A DNA stretch of 64,000 nucleotides from Lonicera japonica (GCA_021464415.1 CM038470.1:34652099-34716098), one strand, 5' to 3'. Numbered from the stretch's first letter, positions 12,274 through 24,975 are shown. Made by a program: numbers and translations. The notes: generated from the sequence alone by a model not told the origin.

Positions 12274-13045
12274 TTGAAAAAAAAGTATATGAAATTGAGG
12301 GGTTATGACTGTATCCTTGGAGCGCAGGTGAGTCCGTCTCTGTAATTCGTCCATTGCATGCAAAAATATACATGTGATTTATGTAAATATGAGGGTGTCA
12401 TTTGGACTAGGGAACCAAATTAATTGTTAGAAGTAGACTTAATATTAATTTAAACACAAAATATAGGAGTGATTTCAGTTTCAATCTGGGTGAAAATTAG
12501 GAGATCCAAACTCAAAATGAATTTGAAAGTTCGGTTATGTTCGGCTTTGTTAGGTGTTCATATATATATATTTTTTAAATAAATAAATTGTAATTCGACA
12601 CTTGTTTTGGTCAGAAAAATAATAATTATATGTTTACTGCTAATTATTTTGAATAGAAAAAATATTAACTCTTACATTAATAATATAACTTAAATATTCA
12701 GTACAACTCAAACAGTTGGGTTCTCACTAGAGTTTGTAAATTTTAGGAACATTAAATTTTAGTTAATGAAGTAATATTATTTTTGACTTGATTCATTTTT
12801 GTAGTGGCACACCCCAAGCCCAAATCAAACATATTCAATTTCGGTTCGGCTTTTAAAGAATCGGTTTGGATCGGGATGATACATACATTCGATTTTCAGG
12901 TCGCTACAACACCCCTAATACAAGATGTATCTAAACATAATATTCTATATATTTTTTAAATTTTTTTAATACATTATAAATTCATAATGAATTTTGTTTT
13001 CTAAATATTATATTGATTTGTAGATTTAAAAAATATAAATTTTAT
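11229..13045. other. AT-rich non-coding stretch
   Basis: Apart from the microsatellite there is no recognisable gene. A short minus-strand open frame over the microsatellite (12173-12373) encodes the repeat and is not a gene. Confidence 0.55.
12238..12273. repeat. (TA)n(TG)n microsatellite
   Basis: A run of about eleven TA units followed directly by about six TG units. It is a compound dinucleotide microsatellite in non-coding sequence. Confidence 0.95.
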
Positions 13046-13050
13046 TAAAA

Positions 13051-13305
13051 TGTTAAAATAATAGAGAGAAAGAAAGAAGAGAATAAGAGAAATCTTATTA
13101 TTCAACTGATATCTTATATGGGTAGGAGTTAGTTCTATTTATATTAAGAGCTAATTTCCTTACTTCTCTACAAAATCAATGTGGGACAAGTTACATTATA
13201 TATACTATGAGGTAATCTCCTTATTCATACCACAATTACAATGTGGGACAAATTGTATTTTACAATATTACTTATGGACATTCACATATCAATATTTTTA
13301 CAACA
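13051..13305 (-). mobile_element. 3' LTR of the decayed copia element
   Basis: This is the left member of the 255-bp LTR pair, TG...CA after reverse complementing (TGTTGTAAAAATATTG ... TATTTTAACA). A minus-strand TATA-like sequence lies in TTAATATAAATAGAAC. It aligns throughout with 18836-19090. Confidence 0.8.
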
Positions 13306-13317
13306 CTCTCCCTTGGA
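13306..13317 (-). other. Polypurine tract of the decayed copia element
   Basis: The plus-strand ACTCTCCCTTGG immediately inside the left LTR is a purine-rich run on the minus strand. This is the usual position for the plus-strand DNA primer next to a 3' LTR. It sets the element's direction. Confidence 0.65.
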
Positions 13318-14054
13318 TGTCCATTCTGCCACAATTCAATGACAGTTGCCTCATTAAAACATTTTTAAGGAAAAACCCAGTGGGAAAAAATCAAAGTGAA
13401 GAAAAAGAGTACAACATTCTTCAGGATCACTGAACTGCCATCAAATGCACAATATACTACCTTGTTAAAACTTTTAGTAGGAAAACCCAATGGAACAAAA
13501 CCTAGTTAAAGAAAAAATAGTATAGCGTACAAATATTAGGTAGCATACTTCAGGATGCCCCCTGATTATTCTCCCCCTCATGACGACAATTACATTTAAT
13601 TTGATGATGAAGTCAAATCATAACAATTTCGTAAACTGATTTTTAGAATATCGACTTCAACAATCACCATATGAGCGAACTCTATTAAGTTGTCATCTAG
13701 TGGTTTTACTCGACTTCAATTTTTATGTTCTTTTAATACGCATGTGAAACATATCTCATACTTGTCAACTTGAAATTTTCTTGAAAATGTGTTATACACG
13801 CTGCATTGTCTTCATAGATAATGCTCGAAACATCTTATGATAATCATAAATATATCTTGGATTAGCATAACCTATAAGCTTTGAACCATAAGAGTTATGT
13901 GCATAAAATAAAATTAGTGGTTCTTCGTGGATATCCAATGATATGTTTGATACATATCTGGTGTCGTTTCGTTGGTGCTAAGCTATATATATTGAGCAAG
14001 TAAAGAAAGACGAAATTTTTTTATCTAGTACATTGTGATAAGTACCAATTACAG

Positions 14055-14705
14055 TTAAGTATGGTGCTTGGGGACCAATACTTCTTCATTTTCTTTTTTA
14101 AAATGGTATGGATTTTCATATAAAGACCAGACAATCATGGGAATGCTCGGTGGTTCTACCTTATCCATCATTTTAAATTCTTTCATCAAATAGTTAACAG
14201 TTTTCTCGAACTCTTCAAGAGTCTCGATTAATGTATCCACATAAATTGCTACTATTGAAAATTATTTTTGATGATTTGTTTGTAAAGACACATGGCAAAT
14301 GAAATTGTTTCTATTTCATTCCTTAGACAAATCTTTGCTAATACGATTGTATCACATTCTTCTGGAATGGATAAGTACATACAATTAGCGTCTTAATTTT
14401 ATCGAGTAAGTACGACTTTTTTTCAAGCAAAGTTAATCCTTCTATGATTTTCATATAAATGTTAGAGTCTAAGTCCCTGTATAAATTAGCAGCTTCAACA
14501 TATTTGTGTCTCATGTATAGTATTTTAACAACTGCTAAGTTAATTATAAGATATTTAAAATTTATATATTGGATCCATAATCAGGGAATATAATGCTCAT
14601 AATCAATCTCAAGTTTCTGCAGGAAACTTTGTGCTATAAGTTGTGCCTTGTGTCTCGTGATATTATTATTATAATTTAATTTTCTTACAAACACCCATTT
14701 GTAAC
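14055..14705 (-). pseudogene. Copia reverse transcriptase fragments
   Basis: The minus-strand translation around 14705-14570 reads KWVFVRKLNYNNN...RHKAQLIAQSF...EIDYEHYIP. This matches the conserved copia RT stretch that normally reads KWVFxRK...YKARLVAQGF...DYEETFSPV. The downstream frame (14270-14055) reads AIYVDTLIETLEEFEKT and MKEFKMMDK, corresponding to the region after the catalytic YVDD. Here the second Asp is lost (YVDT). Stops separate the pieces. The enzyme would copy element RNA into DNA; this copy is dead. Confidence 0.65.
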
Positions 14706-17270
14706 AAAAAAATGTTAATATCTATTTGGGGTTCGTACTATAGGTCCAAATATACTACGTTCATTTAGATACTCAAAGTTTGCCTTAATGGCAATTTCTC
14801 ATTTGGCCAATTTTTCTTCTTTTTTTACATTTATTTATTGTACGTTGTTATTTATCATTATTATCATTTTCCTTTGTTATTCCAGTAGCTACTGTATATG
14901 CAAATAAGTCATCAATGACATTTTATTTTATATTTCACATATCTCTTATTAAATATTGAGATCTCTTTATGATTTGGTACCAATGCCTCTTCAAGGGCTT
15001 ATGTAGTCTCTTCGGAGATTTGTGTCTTTTCAAGACATTGGCCATTTCTAGGGCCTTAAAGAGAGTGAATTTTCTCATAACCTCTTCTTGGGTGAAATGA
15101 GGAACATCTTCATGAGTGTTCTTAAGGTATGATTAATCAGACTTCCTATTCTAAGGAGTTGAATCTTTGACACCTATAGGTCTACCATGCTTCTAGCGTA
15201 GTACAGATTCATTAATTGCCATATTTTAAAATTGTCCTGTTTAGATAATAATTATGGAAACTGCATTTATAGTTGGCATATATAACTTTTTTGCATTTTA
15301 TTGCATCATTGAATCGATTGGTAATGTATTTGCAATTTCTTGAAAAACACTATTCTCCGTACCTTCTCATATTATAATGTACGTGGGTCTAGATGAGACA
15401 TAGTGGAATTGTTCCACTATAATTCTCGCCATTCTTTTGGAACTGGTAGTTTTGCAGGAAATTTCTTATCTCCCCCTAACAGCGAAAATACTTTATCATC
15501 AAAGTGATAATTTGCAAAACGTACAGTAGACACATCTCATTTCATTGGTTTTAAATACGGGATAATTGAAAATGGATCAAAGCATATATAAATAATACAA
15601 CTAACTTTAGGCAAATTAAATTTAGTAGTTGTATTTTTGAATTCGCATGATAAGCTTGTAAAAAAAATATTAAGTCCTAAGTTAAGTTTCACAATGTTGG
15701 CTAATAAACTTGCAAAAATAATATATAATAAAATGAAAAAAACATACATATCAATAGGTGTCTATAGTCTTGGAGGATCTACAAAGGCACAAATATCATC
15801 TTGCATTCTTTCAAAAAAATGTCAATCAAAAAAAAATTAAATAAAATAATTTAGTAACAAGTTTACCTTTGCAAATAAATGATAGAAAAAAATACACATT
15901 TAATATATAATAAATTATTAATTTGTCAACTTGTACCTTTAAGAGTTGTTTATTATTTTTCTTAATATGGTACTTCTAAGATGCTTACCTATCACGCAAG
16001 GAATTGAGATTTTTGAGATAACAAAATTTTTGGACTTTTAGCTCAGCTTGAACTTCTGACTCATAGTGGAGAGTGATTCAACAATAAAAAGTGTTGTATA
16101 ATAGACATTCAATGAGAAAATATTTAATTTTTCTAGTGAGAGATTCTGGCTCAGTAATAATGCACAATGTTATGCAATAGAGACCCGAGGAGAAAGTAAT
16201 AATGATTCTAGTGTGAGCTTTTGGCTCCCAACACTAGTTAATAATGCATAGTAATTCATTGTTAACTTCACTATTTATTTCAATATGATACTTATTAAAG
16301 TTAAACAAGTTTCTTCGGGAACTACTTGATAATAATAATCTTTAATGAATATATTGGTACATTATATAGGCTCTTCTGGAACCTTCAATCTTTTGTATAA
16401 GTTCAGCTATAGTGAATACTTTGTGTATATATTAAGCACCAACTCATTGAAAAACTTCTGATTTTTCAATAATAGCATACGATATGACACCATTTGAAAA
16501 GTGTGTTATACAATCCATAATCCATACCTTCAAATAAAAGAATCATAAATAAATGATAATTTAGGTCTTCTGAACTTAAATTAGTTTTCTCTCAACTTTT
16601 TATCAAAAGCCTCTTTATCAAGAGGAGTGCAATCAGCAGCTTTATAAAAACAATTTCATGCCCCCCATTTAGTATGATTGTCTCCATATCATTAATAGAG
16701 GTCTTATATTTAAATACCACATATTTTGGTATATAGTTATGATTAAGGTCCAACGCTTCTCAACAAACCACTTCAGGTGGTTCTTGAATTTTATATTATT
16801 TTTTTCTACCTCTGCTAGGGCAGTTACCATTTTTACCTCTAGTAAAGAAAAAATATTATCCACCTCTTCTGGGGGATTGTTGAACCTATTTTTTTGACCT
16901 CTATTTTAATAAAAGTTTGCTCTTTCTTCAAAAATTGCCTTAGAACTAATTGTTCTAAAATTATAATTTCATCAATATTTGGTTGTTCTATTATGATATA
17001 AGGAGACAACCAACTTTGCTTAGACTACTAGAAAAACAATAATCTTGATATTGTAACTTCAAGAGCATATTCAAGATATAATAGATGGGGAGTTTTTGAT
17101 AGTGCTGCTTCATAAGCAAAGTATTGAAAATAAAAAGTCATACTCAGCCATTGTCATAGATTCAATCTATTCATTACGAGTGTTGGCATGATGACCATCT
17201 TTTGGTGGTCATATCCATCCTTCAGGGATTGCCAATGTTATAGAAAGTTGAGAGCTGATACTTTATCTTA
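14706..17270 (-). pseudogene. Degenerate interior of the copia element
   Basis: This is where protease, integrase and gag should lie in a minus-strand element. Only short open frames remain (for example 15537-15749 and 16669-16863) and I cannot assign domains with confidence. Repeated CTTCTGG, CTTCGGG and GAACCT-like words link the right-hand part to the neighbouring 56-bp array. Confidence 0.4.
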
Positions 17271-17559
17271 TGAGACTTTAGGCACATAAGAAATAATGAA
17301 TTGCAGGTTCTTGATTAAATATGAAACTTCGGGTTCATAATAAATAATAAAACTTTTGGTTTTATAAAAAAACTTCAGGCCTAAAAATTCTAACCTTATA
17401 TGAAGATCTATTATGTTGTAATACTTTATTTTACTACTTTGAGTAATTATAGAGAATGGGTAGAATAAGAGGTTTATTAAGTTCAAATAGGAAATAATAT
17501 AACAACAGCATACTTATATATAAATTTATATATAATTTTAATTAAATAAGAATTTAATA

Positions 17560-18545
17560 GTTATATGGGATTTCAGGCCCAAATTTAGGTTTCTAAATTC
17601 ATGTGACTTTAATTCAATATTCTCTTATATCAAAATTTCAGATTTAATTATTGAGGCATATTGTTATTGGAACTTCAGGTCCAAATTTATGACGACAGAA
17701 CTTCAGATCCAAAATAATTATTATAAAACTTCGGGTCCACATTTAGAAATCTTCGGATCTCTAAATAAAATAAAAGCCTTTAACTTCAAATATAAATCAT
17801 AGATCTTCGGGTTCAAAATAATGAATGGAGAACTTCATGTCCCAATTATAAATTACGGATATTCAGGTCCATAATAAGAAATGGAAAACTTCATGTCCCA
17901 AATAGAAATTATGAATCTTCGGGTCAATATTAATGAATAGGAAACTTCAGGTCCCAAATATAAATTATGGATATTCGGATCCATAATAATGAATAGGGAA
18001 CTTCAGGTCCCAAATAAAAATTATGAATTTTTGGGTTCATAATAATAAATAGGAAACTTCAGGTCCTAAAAATAAATTATGGATCTTCGGATCCATAATA
18101 ATGAATGGAGAACTTCAGGTATCAAATATAAATTATGGATCTTCGAGTCCATAATAATGAATGGGGAACTTCAGGTCCCAAATATAAATTATGAATTTTT
18201 GGGTTCATAATAATAAATAGGGAACTTCAAGTCCTAAAAATAAATTATTGATCTTCGGGTCCATAATAATGAATAGTGGACTTCAGGTCCCAAAAATAAA
18301 TTATGAATGTTCGGGTCCATAATAATAAATAGAAAATTCCAGGTCCCAAATATAAATTATGAATTTTCGGGTCCATAATAATGAATAAAAAACTTCAGGT
18401 CCCAAATATAAATTATAGATCTTCCGGTCCATAATAATGAATAGGGAACTTCAGGTCTTAAAAATATAAATTATGGAATTTCGGTCCAAGATAATAATGA
18501 TTATAAATTTCAAAGTTTCAAAAGTATAAATCATAGAACTTCATG
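17560..18545. repeat. 56-bp tandem array inside a copia element
   Basis: Units begin AACTTCAGGTCCCAAATATA and contain ATTATGGATCTTCGGGTCCATAATAATGAAT in two parts. Successive starts at 17943, 17999, 18055, 18111, 18167, 18223 and 18279 give an exact 56-bp period. About sixteen units are recognisable, the outer ones more diverged. Each unit contains CTTCAGGTCC and CTTCGGGTCC half-units, so the array probably arose from a shorter ancestral repeat. It sits just downstream of the element's 5' LTR, in the leader/gag-proximal region. It is AT-rich and non-coding. Confidence 0.9.
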
Positions 18546-18835
18546 TCCAGATTATTTATAAGATAGAATATTTAAAATCTATAATAATAATAGAAGACAA
18601 ACAACATAAATCATAATATTATGAAAGAAAAAAAAAGTCATAGATCTGACATGTATGAAGAAATTACGAGGCTTAATATTGAGTTAGCCTCCAAGAAAAA
18701 GAAATATAAATTTTAAATTATGATGGCATGCTTTCGCATAACTGGCCTTCAAGAAGAAAATTTTTTAATTTTAACTATGATGGCCTGCTTTCGCAATGGC
18801 CTTCAATTGACTGTAAAGTAGTCGTACTGATAACG

Positions 18836-19090
18836 TGTTAAAATAATAGAGAGAGAAATAACGAAAAGAATAAGATAAATCTTATTATTCAACTGATATC
18901 TAATATGAATAGGATTAGCTCTATTTATATTAAGAGTTAATTTTTTTACTTCTCTATAAAATTAATATTTGACAAGTTACACTATAATATTATAAAATAA
19001 TCTCTTCATTTATACTATAATTTTAATACGTAAAAAATTATATTTTATAATATTATTTATAAACATTTTTATATCGATATTTTTATGATA
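18836..19090 (-). mobile_element. 5' LTR of the decayed copia element
   Basis: This is the right-hand 255-bp LTR. The sequence just inside it reads CGTTATCAGTACGACT on the minus strand, at the place of the primer-binding site and resembling the TATCAGCACG-type site of some plant copia elements. The outer side is followed by the TAAAA duplication. Confidence 0.75.
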
Positions 19091-19095
19091 TAAAA

Positions 19096-20490
19096 TTAAA
19101 TTTCCTAATTTAATATTATTTACACTTTAAAGTAAATGATAGAGGAAGTTGGAAGAAGAGTAGTGATTTGGGTGCTTGTCTCGTGAGTGGGTAGTAATGA
19201 TAATGATTTGATATTTTGATGTGACAGTAAATCACTTTTAACGGTTGAGATTGATGACATATCAATTAGATGCCACGTCGATATCTAGATTAAACCATGT
19301 GGATATTTGGATCAAAGGACTTTAGAACGTGAAACTCAAAATTTGATTTTACTTTCATATTTGTTAAAATTTATTTTATTTTATTTTTTATCTCATAAAA
19401 TATTTAAAATATTATAACTTTAAATTGAAAAATTAAAATTAAATAAAAAACATATTTAAAACATACTCATTGAGATTTATAAAATAAGATTTATTACGAC
19501 TATTTTTTGAATTTTTTTCATAAATTTTTTTAAATATGTTGAAAAAAAGTTCAACAAAAATCAAATTTACTTTTAAATCTATTTTCACACTTTTCAATAA
19601 TTCAACTCAAAAACTCAATTAAACATGGCTGAAGTGCAGTAAAATTTTGTATTTTATAATATAGATAACATTTTTGCTCAAATTAGTGTTTGGGTCAAAT
19701 TCAAACATAATATAATACGTATGTTTAATAAGGAAAATTAATGACAAAAAAAATAAACTAAAATTACCTTAATTTAAGGGATATTTATTAGGTATGTTTA
19801 AAATTTTAAAAATTGTCAATAGCCTTGTACCCCATTGGAATCTTTCATGACCATGTCCTCGTAATAAGAAGGTATTATGTTCGAAACACATGAATATAGT
19901 TGTCAAATCTTTTGTTAGTCCACGTTTATTGTGATAGTTGTACATTCATAACTTGTATGGAAAAAAATTATTATATATTTGTATAAAGAAAGTTGTATTG
20001 TGAATTTATATTTGTATGAAAAATAAATTGAAAAATAACTTCAAAATCTTTTCAAATGTGGAAATCTGAAAAGATTTAGGGGATATATAAATTATAGCGA
20101 TAAATTAATTATCCAGAAAAAAGTCAAACGAGGTTAAAACTGGAAATGCATAAATAAAATTTTAAAAATACGATATTCATAACATTGTAAATTAGTAATA
20201 ATTATATGCACTTTTTGGGCCATTTCCTAGTTTTATAAAAGAGGTGGTCTAAATGTAAAATAAAATTTGAATAGATTGAACTAAAAAGAAAAAACCCATT
20301 AATTATTTGACTATACACTATAGAGATTTTACTCTCTTGTAAAAAGTTTCTAAGATCCGAATGTAGAAGAGAATTGTGCACCAAATTAGATTTCTCCTTT
20401 TTCTTCCTATTAAAAGCTTAATTCATTATATATATATAAGTTGTATTTATAGAGAATTCGTGTTACAAGTTTATCACTTTGTTTAGAAAA
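19096..20490. other. AT-rich non-coding stretch
   Basis: No recognisable gene, RNA or transposon end is seen. The sequence is dominated by A/T runs. Confidence 0.5.
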
Positions 20491-21108
20491 AAAATGACTA
20501 AATGATACTATTGCACCTCAAATTAAAAGAAAGTATTAATTTGCACTTAAAATTTTTTTTTCCGACACTTTGCTCCCATACATACAAATTATATCAATTT
20601 ACCTTGATGCTCCATTTCCGGCCAATTTTCAAAACCTTCGGCCACATTAGCGAATTACGTGTGCAATTAGTAAGAGCATTTTGGACAAGAGATAATAAGT
20701 GACCTTCACCTCATTTTTGCTCTTCACTTTGGCGCTAAAATTGGGAGTCCACTGTTAGAAGAAGAAGAAGAAAGAAATAAATGGTGAATTTTATGGTGGG
20801 AAGTAAAGATAGATTTTTGTTGTAGTAAGTTGGAATTAAGAATGGATTTTGTAATAGCAAGTAGGAATTAATTATGGATTTTTTCATATTTTGATATAGT
20901 GAGGATGAATATGGTATATTAAATATGGAATATTGATACAGCAATTCGCTCGTGTGGTGGGACATTTTGAAAAATAGCCGAAAATGGAGCATTGAAATAA
21001 ATTGATATAATTTGTATATATAAGGTGCAAAGTGTTGGAAAAAAAAATGTTTATGGTACAAATTGATACATTCTTTTAGCTTATGGTATATTAGTGTCAT
21101 TTAATGTT
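20491..21108. mobile_element. Foldback-like element with about 170-bp inverted arms
   Basis: The left arm (about 20491-20660) reappears inverted at about 20941-21108. Shared blocks include ACAAATTATATCAATTTA, GATGCTCCATTT, AATTTTTTTTTCC, ACACTTTGC and GCGAATT. Arms differ at about one base in five. The spacer (20661-20940) contains a GAA-rich run and no gene. Two short open frames, one in each arm, are translations of the repeat. This is probably a non-autonomous foldback/MITE element. Target duplications are not clear. Confidence 0.6.
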
Positions 21109-21155
21109 AATTTTTTTTTAAAAAAAAAAGCCTAAATCACTGTACTTTGAATTAA

Positions 21156-21654
21156 GGGTGTGTTTGATTGGTAACATTTTTCATGGAAAATGAGCATTTT
21201 TCACTTGATTTGAATACTTAAGGTGTTTGATTGGCTTTTTTTCCTAGGCAATTTAATTCCTACTTTTGGCTCACACATGTGCATTTTCAAGGCAATTGAG
21301 GAAAATGTTTTCTTTGGGGGAGGTGGTTTTTTGTTTTCCATGCTTGGTCACGGTTCACGAGACAAAGTTTTTACCATTTTCTACAATAAAAATGCCATAA
21401 TTTAAAATATAAAATTTAATATTTAAAATATACTAATCAAGATCAATTAAACAAGATCGATCATGACTATATAATTATGTAAAAAAAAATACCAATAATT
21501 TTTTCTACATTAAAAATGTCATAATACAACCAATGTTTTCCGGGTAGAAAATTAAGGTAATCAAACACACTACACTACATTTTTCATGCAATTCAATTGC
21601 CGGTAACTTATTTTCTTTCCATGCAAATTCCACGCTTGCAATCAAACGCACTCT
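21156..21654. mobile_element. MITE-like element with GTTTGATTG terminal inverted repeats
   Basis: The left end GGGTGTGTTTGATTG (21156) pairs with the right end CAATCAAACGCACTCT (21639-21654). A second inner pair, AAGGTGTTTGATTGGC (about 21221) and AATCAAACACAC (about 21556), suggests nested or internally duplicated ends. The interior has no transposase. The GTGTTTG...TTGCA-type end is common in plant hAT-like MITEs, but I cannot fix the target duplication. Confidence 0.55.
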
Positions 21655-21771
21655 AAGTGCTTCATTAGACATTAATTGTCGCATGGTGTTAGTGGCAAAT
21701 TAATGTAAATAAGGGAATTGTCTAATAATCGAAAATTAAAATTTATTTAGACATATCTCTTTATTTATTTA

Positions 21772-23007
21772 TGTAGGTCGGAAAATACCCTAGAGGGGGG
21801 GTGAATAGGGTTTTTAAATCTTAATGGGATTTTTAAAATCAATTTAAAAAATGTTTGATGTCTATATCAATCAACCAACCAATAAACAAAGATAAATCCA
21901 ATCACAAGAAACAAATAACACAATATAAGAGATAAAGAGATAGAAAGATTGAACCAATCAAAGTCAAAGACTTTTTGTCCACACGGTTCGGCTTGTTAGC
22001 CCCTACTCCGCGCTCGGTTAGTTCCCCGAGAATATCCAATAATATCAATCTTCTTCCGGGTGAAGATCAAACCTCTACAAGTGTATTCTTCTCACACACT
22101 CTTACAAGTATTGAATTGCACTCAATACTCACACAAGAATTCACTCTTGCTATTCTATGAGAAACACCTCTCACAAATATGAATAGAATAAGTTTAGGTG
22201 GCTAACACCAATGTACAATAGCTCTTAAGTGTTTGAGAAATTACAAATGAAGCTCACACTAAGAGATATTAAGATTGATCAAGAAATAAGCTCAAATATG
22301 AAGAGTGTGATCAATGCAATAGCTTGTATACTTGAATAATGAAGATATGTGTAAAATGAGTTTGTGTGATCATTCAAGTATATAAAAACAAGTCTAAGAC
22401 CTCATATATATAGCTTGGAAAAGGATATGGCCGTTTGAAGTGGTTACAAGAAGTTGTGGGGCAAAACAAGACATTTACCAACTCTCCAACGGCTATATTT
22501 TGGCTAGGTAGTCGACTCCCCTAAGGACCATGTAGTCGACTACATGGTGTAGTCGACTCACCCATTAAATGTGTAGTCGACTACATGCTTCTGGAATTTT
22601 TGCAAAAGCCAAACCTCAAATCAACCAAACTCTTGGGGAATGTTCTAGAGGTTATTCTAAGCATGTTGGAGTTGGTTTTGATCATAAAAACAACCGGATA
22701 AATTAAATATAATTTTTACAAGAAAACCGGTTTAAGAGAAAAAGTTTTGTAAATGATGTTCAATTCAAACTTTTGCTATGAAAGAGATGAATGCTATAGA
22801 ATGATATAAAATCATGGTTGAGCTTAATTTGAGATCAATATCAATATCTTTACAAAAGACTAATCACTCACATACTAAATGAAGTACTCTAGCCTTCAAG
22901 GAGCTTGTTAGAATTTCTTTGAACTTCTTCTTGAATGCACCATATATTTTCATCTTGATGCATAATAGCTTGAATTCTTGTGAGAGTGGATTGGATCTCT
23001 AGAAGAG
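21772..23007 (-). mobile_element. Second copy of copia LTR family C (cut by the assembly gap)
   Basis: It starts TGTAGGTCGGAAAATACC at 21772 and follows the 4509-5924 LTR through shared blocks (GACTTTTTGTCCACAC, GGTTCGGCTTGTTAG, CACTAAGAGATAT). It runs into the N gap before its other end. There is no PBS to its left, so the left side is the outside of the element. It is either a 3' LTR or a solo LTR. Confidence 0.75.
22403..22587 (-). promoter_or_regulatory. Promoter of LTR C copy: four TAGTCGACT palindromes and TATA box
   Basis: Between 22508 and 22587 there are four copies of the TAGTCGACT(A) palindrome, two embedded in the longer palindrome ATGTAGTCGACTACAT. Read leftward, they precede the TATA-like CTATATATATG (22403-22413) by about 100 bp, as in the 4509-5924 copy, where the motif reads CAGTCGACTG. 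Confidence 0.55.
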
Positions 23008-23107
23008 NNNNNNNNNNNNNNNNNNNNNNNNNNNNNNNNNNNNNNNNNNNNNNNNNNNNNNNNNNNNNNNNNNNNNNNNNNNNNNNNNNNNNNNNNNNNN
23101 NNNNNNN
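23008..23107. other. Assembly gap of exactly 100 N
   Basis: One hundred unresolved bases lie within or beside the LTR C copy. A length of exactly 100 usually means a placeholder of unknown true size, so distance and linkage across it are uncertain. Confidence 0.95.
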
Positions 23108-24660
23108 GTTTTTATTAAAGTGATTTTTAAAAGTAAAGTGTTAAGTTGAATTGATGATGTGCTTGGTCCACGTGAAGTATGTTTTCTAATGTGTTTAATT
23201 GTCTCCATGTGTTTTTTTCTCTTGAATTATTATAAGACTTGCCCTTTGGTTAAAGTAAATATATATATATATATATATTCTTCTTTTCCCTTTGATTGAG
23301 CACTGTTGGATGAGATTAGCTGAGGCCATCTATTGCACATATATATTCATCTCTTTCTTTTGCCCTAGCAGTCAACACGCACAATACACAAACACACGAG
23401 CCCTAGCTTTCTCTCTTTCTTATTTCTCTCTCTAGGATTTATGAAGAACAAAAGTTCTTAAGCTTGATTTGTATTTTTTATCTAGAGATTGGATTTGTAA
23501 TTTTGAATATTCATCTCTTTCTTGAGAGAGTGATTTTTGTGAGATTTTTAAATCGATCTTGTTAATTTTTTTTGATCTCGGATTAGTAGTTTGGGGTTTT
23601 TGATATTCAAGATCCGTGTGTATTCGGTTCTCTTACTCTTGGTGTTGTTGTGTCGATTTTGGATCTGCTGTGTACCTATTTCGAATTGGTGCTGTGCTGT
23701 GTTCTTGGTGGTGTTATACTCGGATTTTCAGATCTTTTTTCTTCATTTAAACGGGTATTATTGTTCTTGATTTTTCTTAATCCGTTTTAGTGCTTTTATA
23801 CTTGGAATCTTTGATTAACTATTGGTTAGTACTGCTGCGAATTTGTTGTTGGGTAATAAGTCATATAAATCTGAATTTCTTATTTTTGTTGTGCTGAATC
23901 TGTTTTTGTGTGTAATTCGCTGCTGTGTGAATAGTCTTAATCTGAATATTTTTGATCAAAATCTGCCATAGATCTTCATTGTTCCTGCTTAAATATATTG
24001 GTATTAATGTGTTGATATTCTTGTTATAGAATATGCTATTGTTGTTGATTTCTCATTCGGTTGTTGATTAATCTGTGCTCAAGACTTGTTGATTTGATTG
24101 TGCTCTTATTAGAATTTCTTAAGGCCGAATTTGATTTGTCAACAGTTAATTACTACTGCTGCGAAAATCTGGTTTCAAGATCAGATATCAAATTTGTTTG
24201 TGTGATTTAGATTTGTTACTGTGAGTAATTTGTTGCTATCTTGCCATATTAAAATTCTGTTAAATCTGTTGAGCATCATTGTTGTTTTTGCGACCTATAT
24301 CTCGGGTTGTATTTTGAAGAGACTTGGTGAAGGAACTTTGTGCTTCGTCTTCGCTGGAAACTGGGTGTTTGCGTAGGATCGATTGTATGCACATGTTTTG
24401 TTTTTGATTCCTTTTTTTACTCTTTAAAAATCATATTGTTTGATTTGGGTTGTGAGGTTGGGAGCCTCCGTGGATTTTTCCTATCCCCATTGGGTAGGTT
24501 TTTACCACGTAAAATATTGTGTTGTGCGACTGCTCTTTGTTATGTTCATTTGTTTGTCTATATTAAAATACAGTTTACAGGTTTTTGAAAATTAAGTTTA
24601 GTAAACTTTTTTTTTAAAAAGTTTCTTTCAAAAGATTAAAATTCAAACATCTTGTTTGAG
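23108..24660 (+). mobile_element. Probable LTR remnant of a copia element
   Basis: This T-rich, stop-filled sequence has pyrimidine runs (CTCTCTTTCTT around 23415) like a 5' UTR. Near its right end comes GGAGCCTCCGTGG followed by TTTTTCCTATCCC...GGGTAGGTTTTTACCACGTAAAAT (given in parts). That block is typical of the 3' part of plant copia LTRs. No coding region is supported. Neither end nor target duplication could be fixed. Confidence 0.4.
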
Positions 24661-24975
24661 TATTTTTACAAAGTCAGATTGAAGTGGTTTTTACAGTGTT
24701 CATGAGGCCTTTCATCGAAACCTACCTTGCGGCATGATCCTGACCCCCAAAAATATCTTTGAGGTTCATCATTATGTCGTATGCGGTGTCAAAAGACTAA
24801 TGCTAATGTTGTAGCACATTTGACAAAAATGCCAGAATGTAAAACCATGCCATCTCATCAGCCTTTTTCCACCTCCGACAAGCTTGGGTTTCCTTATCGG
24901 TCTCCCCCTTACCAGGTTTTGCTGGACAAGACTCAGTGAGCACAAACTTATACTCTTTAACAGTAAGCACAATGT
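24661..24975 (-). pseudogene. Copia Gag fragment
   Basis: The minus-strand translation contains ADEMAWFYILAFLSNVLQH and then, after stops, SFDTAYDIMMNLKDIFGGQ and DHAAR-stop-VSMKGLMNT. This matches the Gag core of a common copia subgroup, which has a W..D..A..YIL..L and YDIM..L..MFG..R.AR..A...LM pattern. It is a short, stop-broken fragment opposite in strand to the LTR-like sequence on its left, so the two need not belong together. Confidence 0.6.

Larger units (their letters stand above)
13051..19090 (-). mobile_element. Decayed full-length Ty1/copia element with TAAAA target duplication
   Basis: Two similar 255-bp LTRs (13051-13305 and 18836-19090) face the same way and are flanked by TAAAA (13046-13050 and 19091-19095). 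A polypurine tract on the minus strand (13306-13317, CCAAGGGAGAGT) abuts the left LTR, making that the 3' LTR and the element minus-strand. Inside, fragments of copia RT are readable on the minus strand. The 5' third holds a 56-bp tandem array. Many stops and frameshifts show it is old. LTR differences are mostly transitions. Confidence 0.8.

Noticed and set aside
12173..12373. Minus-strand open frame of 66 codons
   Set aside because: It encodes the TA/TG microsatellite (YIYIYIYI) and has no other support.
24340..24588. Plus-strand open frame of 82 codons near the copia LTR remnant
   Set aside because: It lies in LTR-like sequence with T-rich composition, and there is no recognisable protein feature beyond chance hydrophobic runs.
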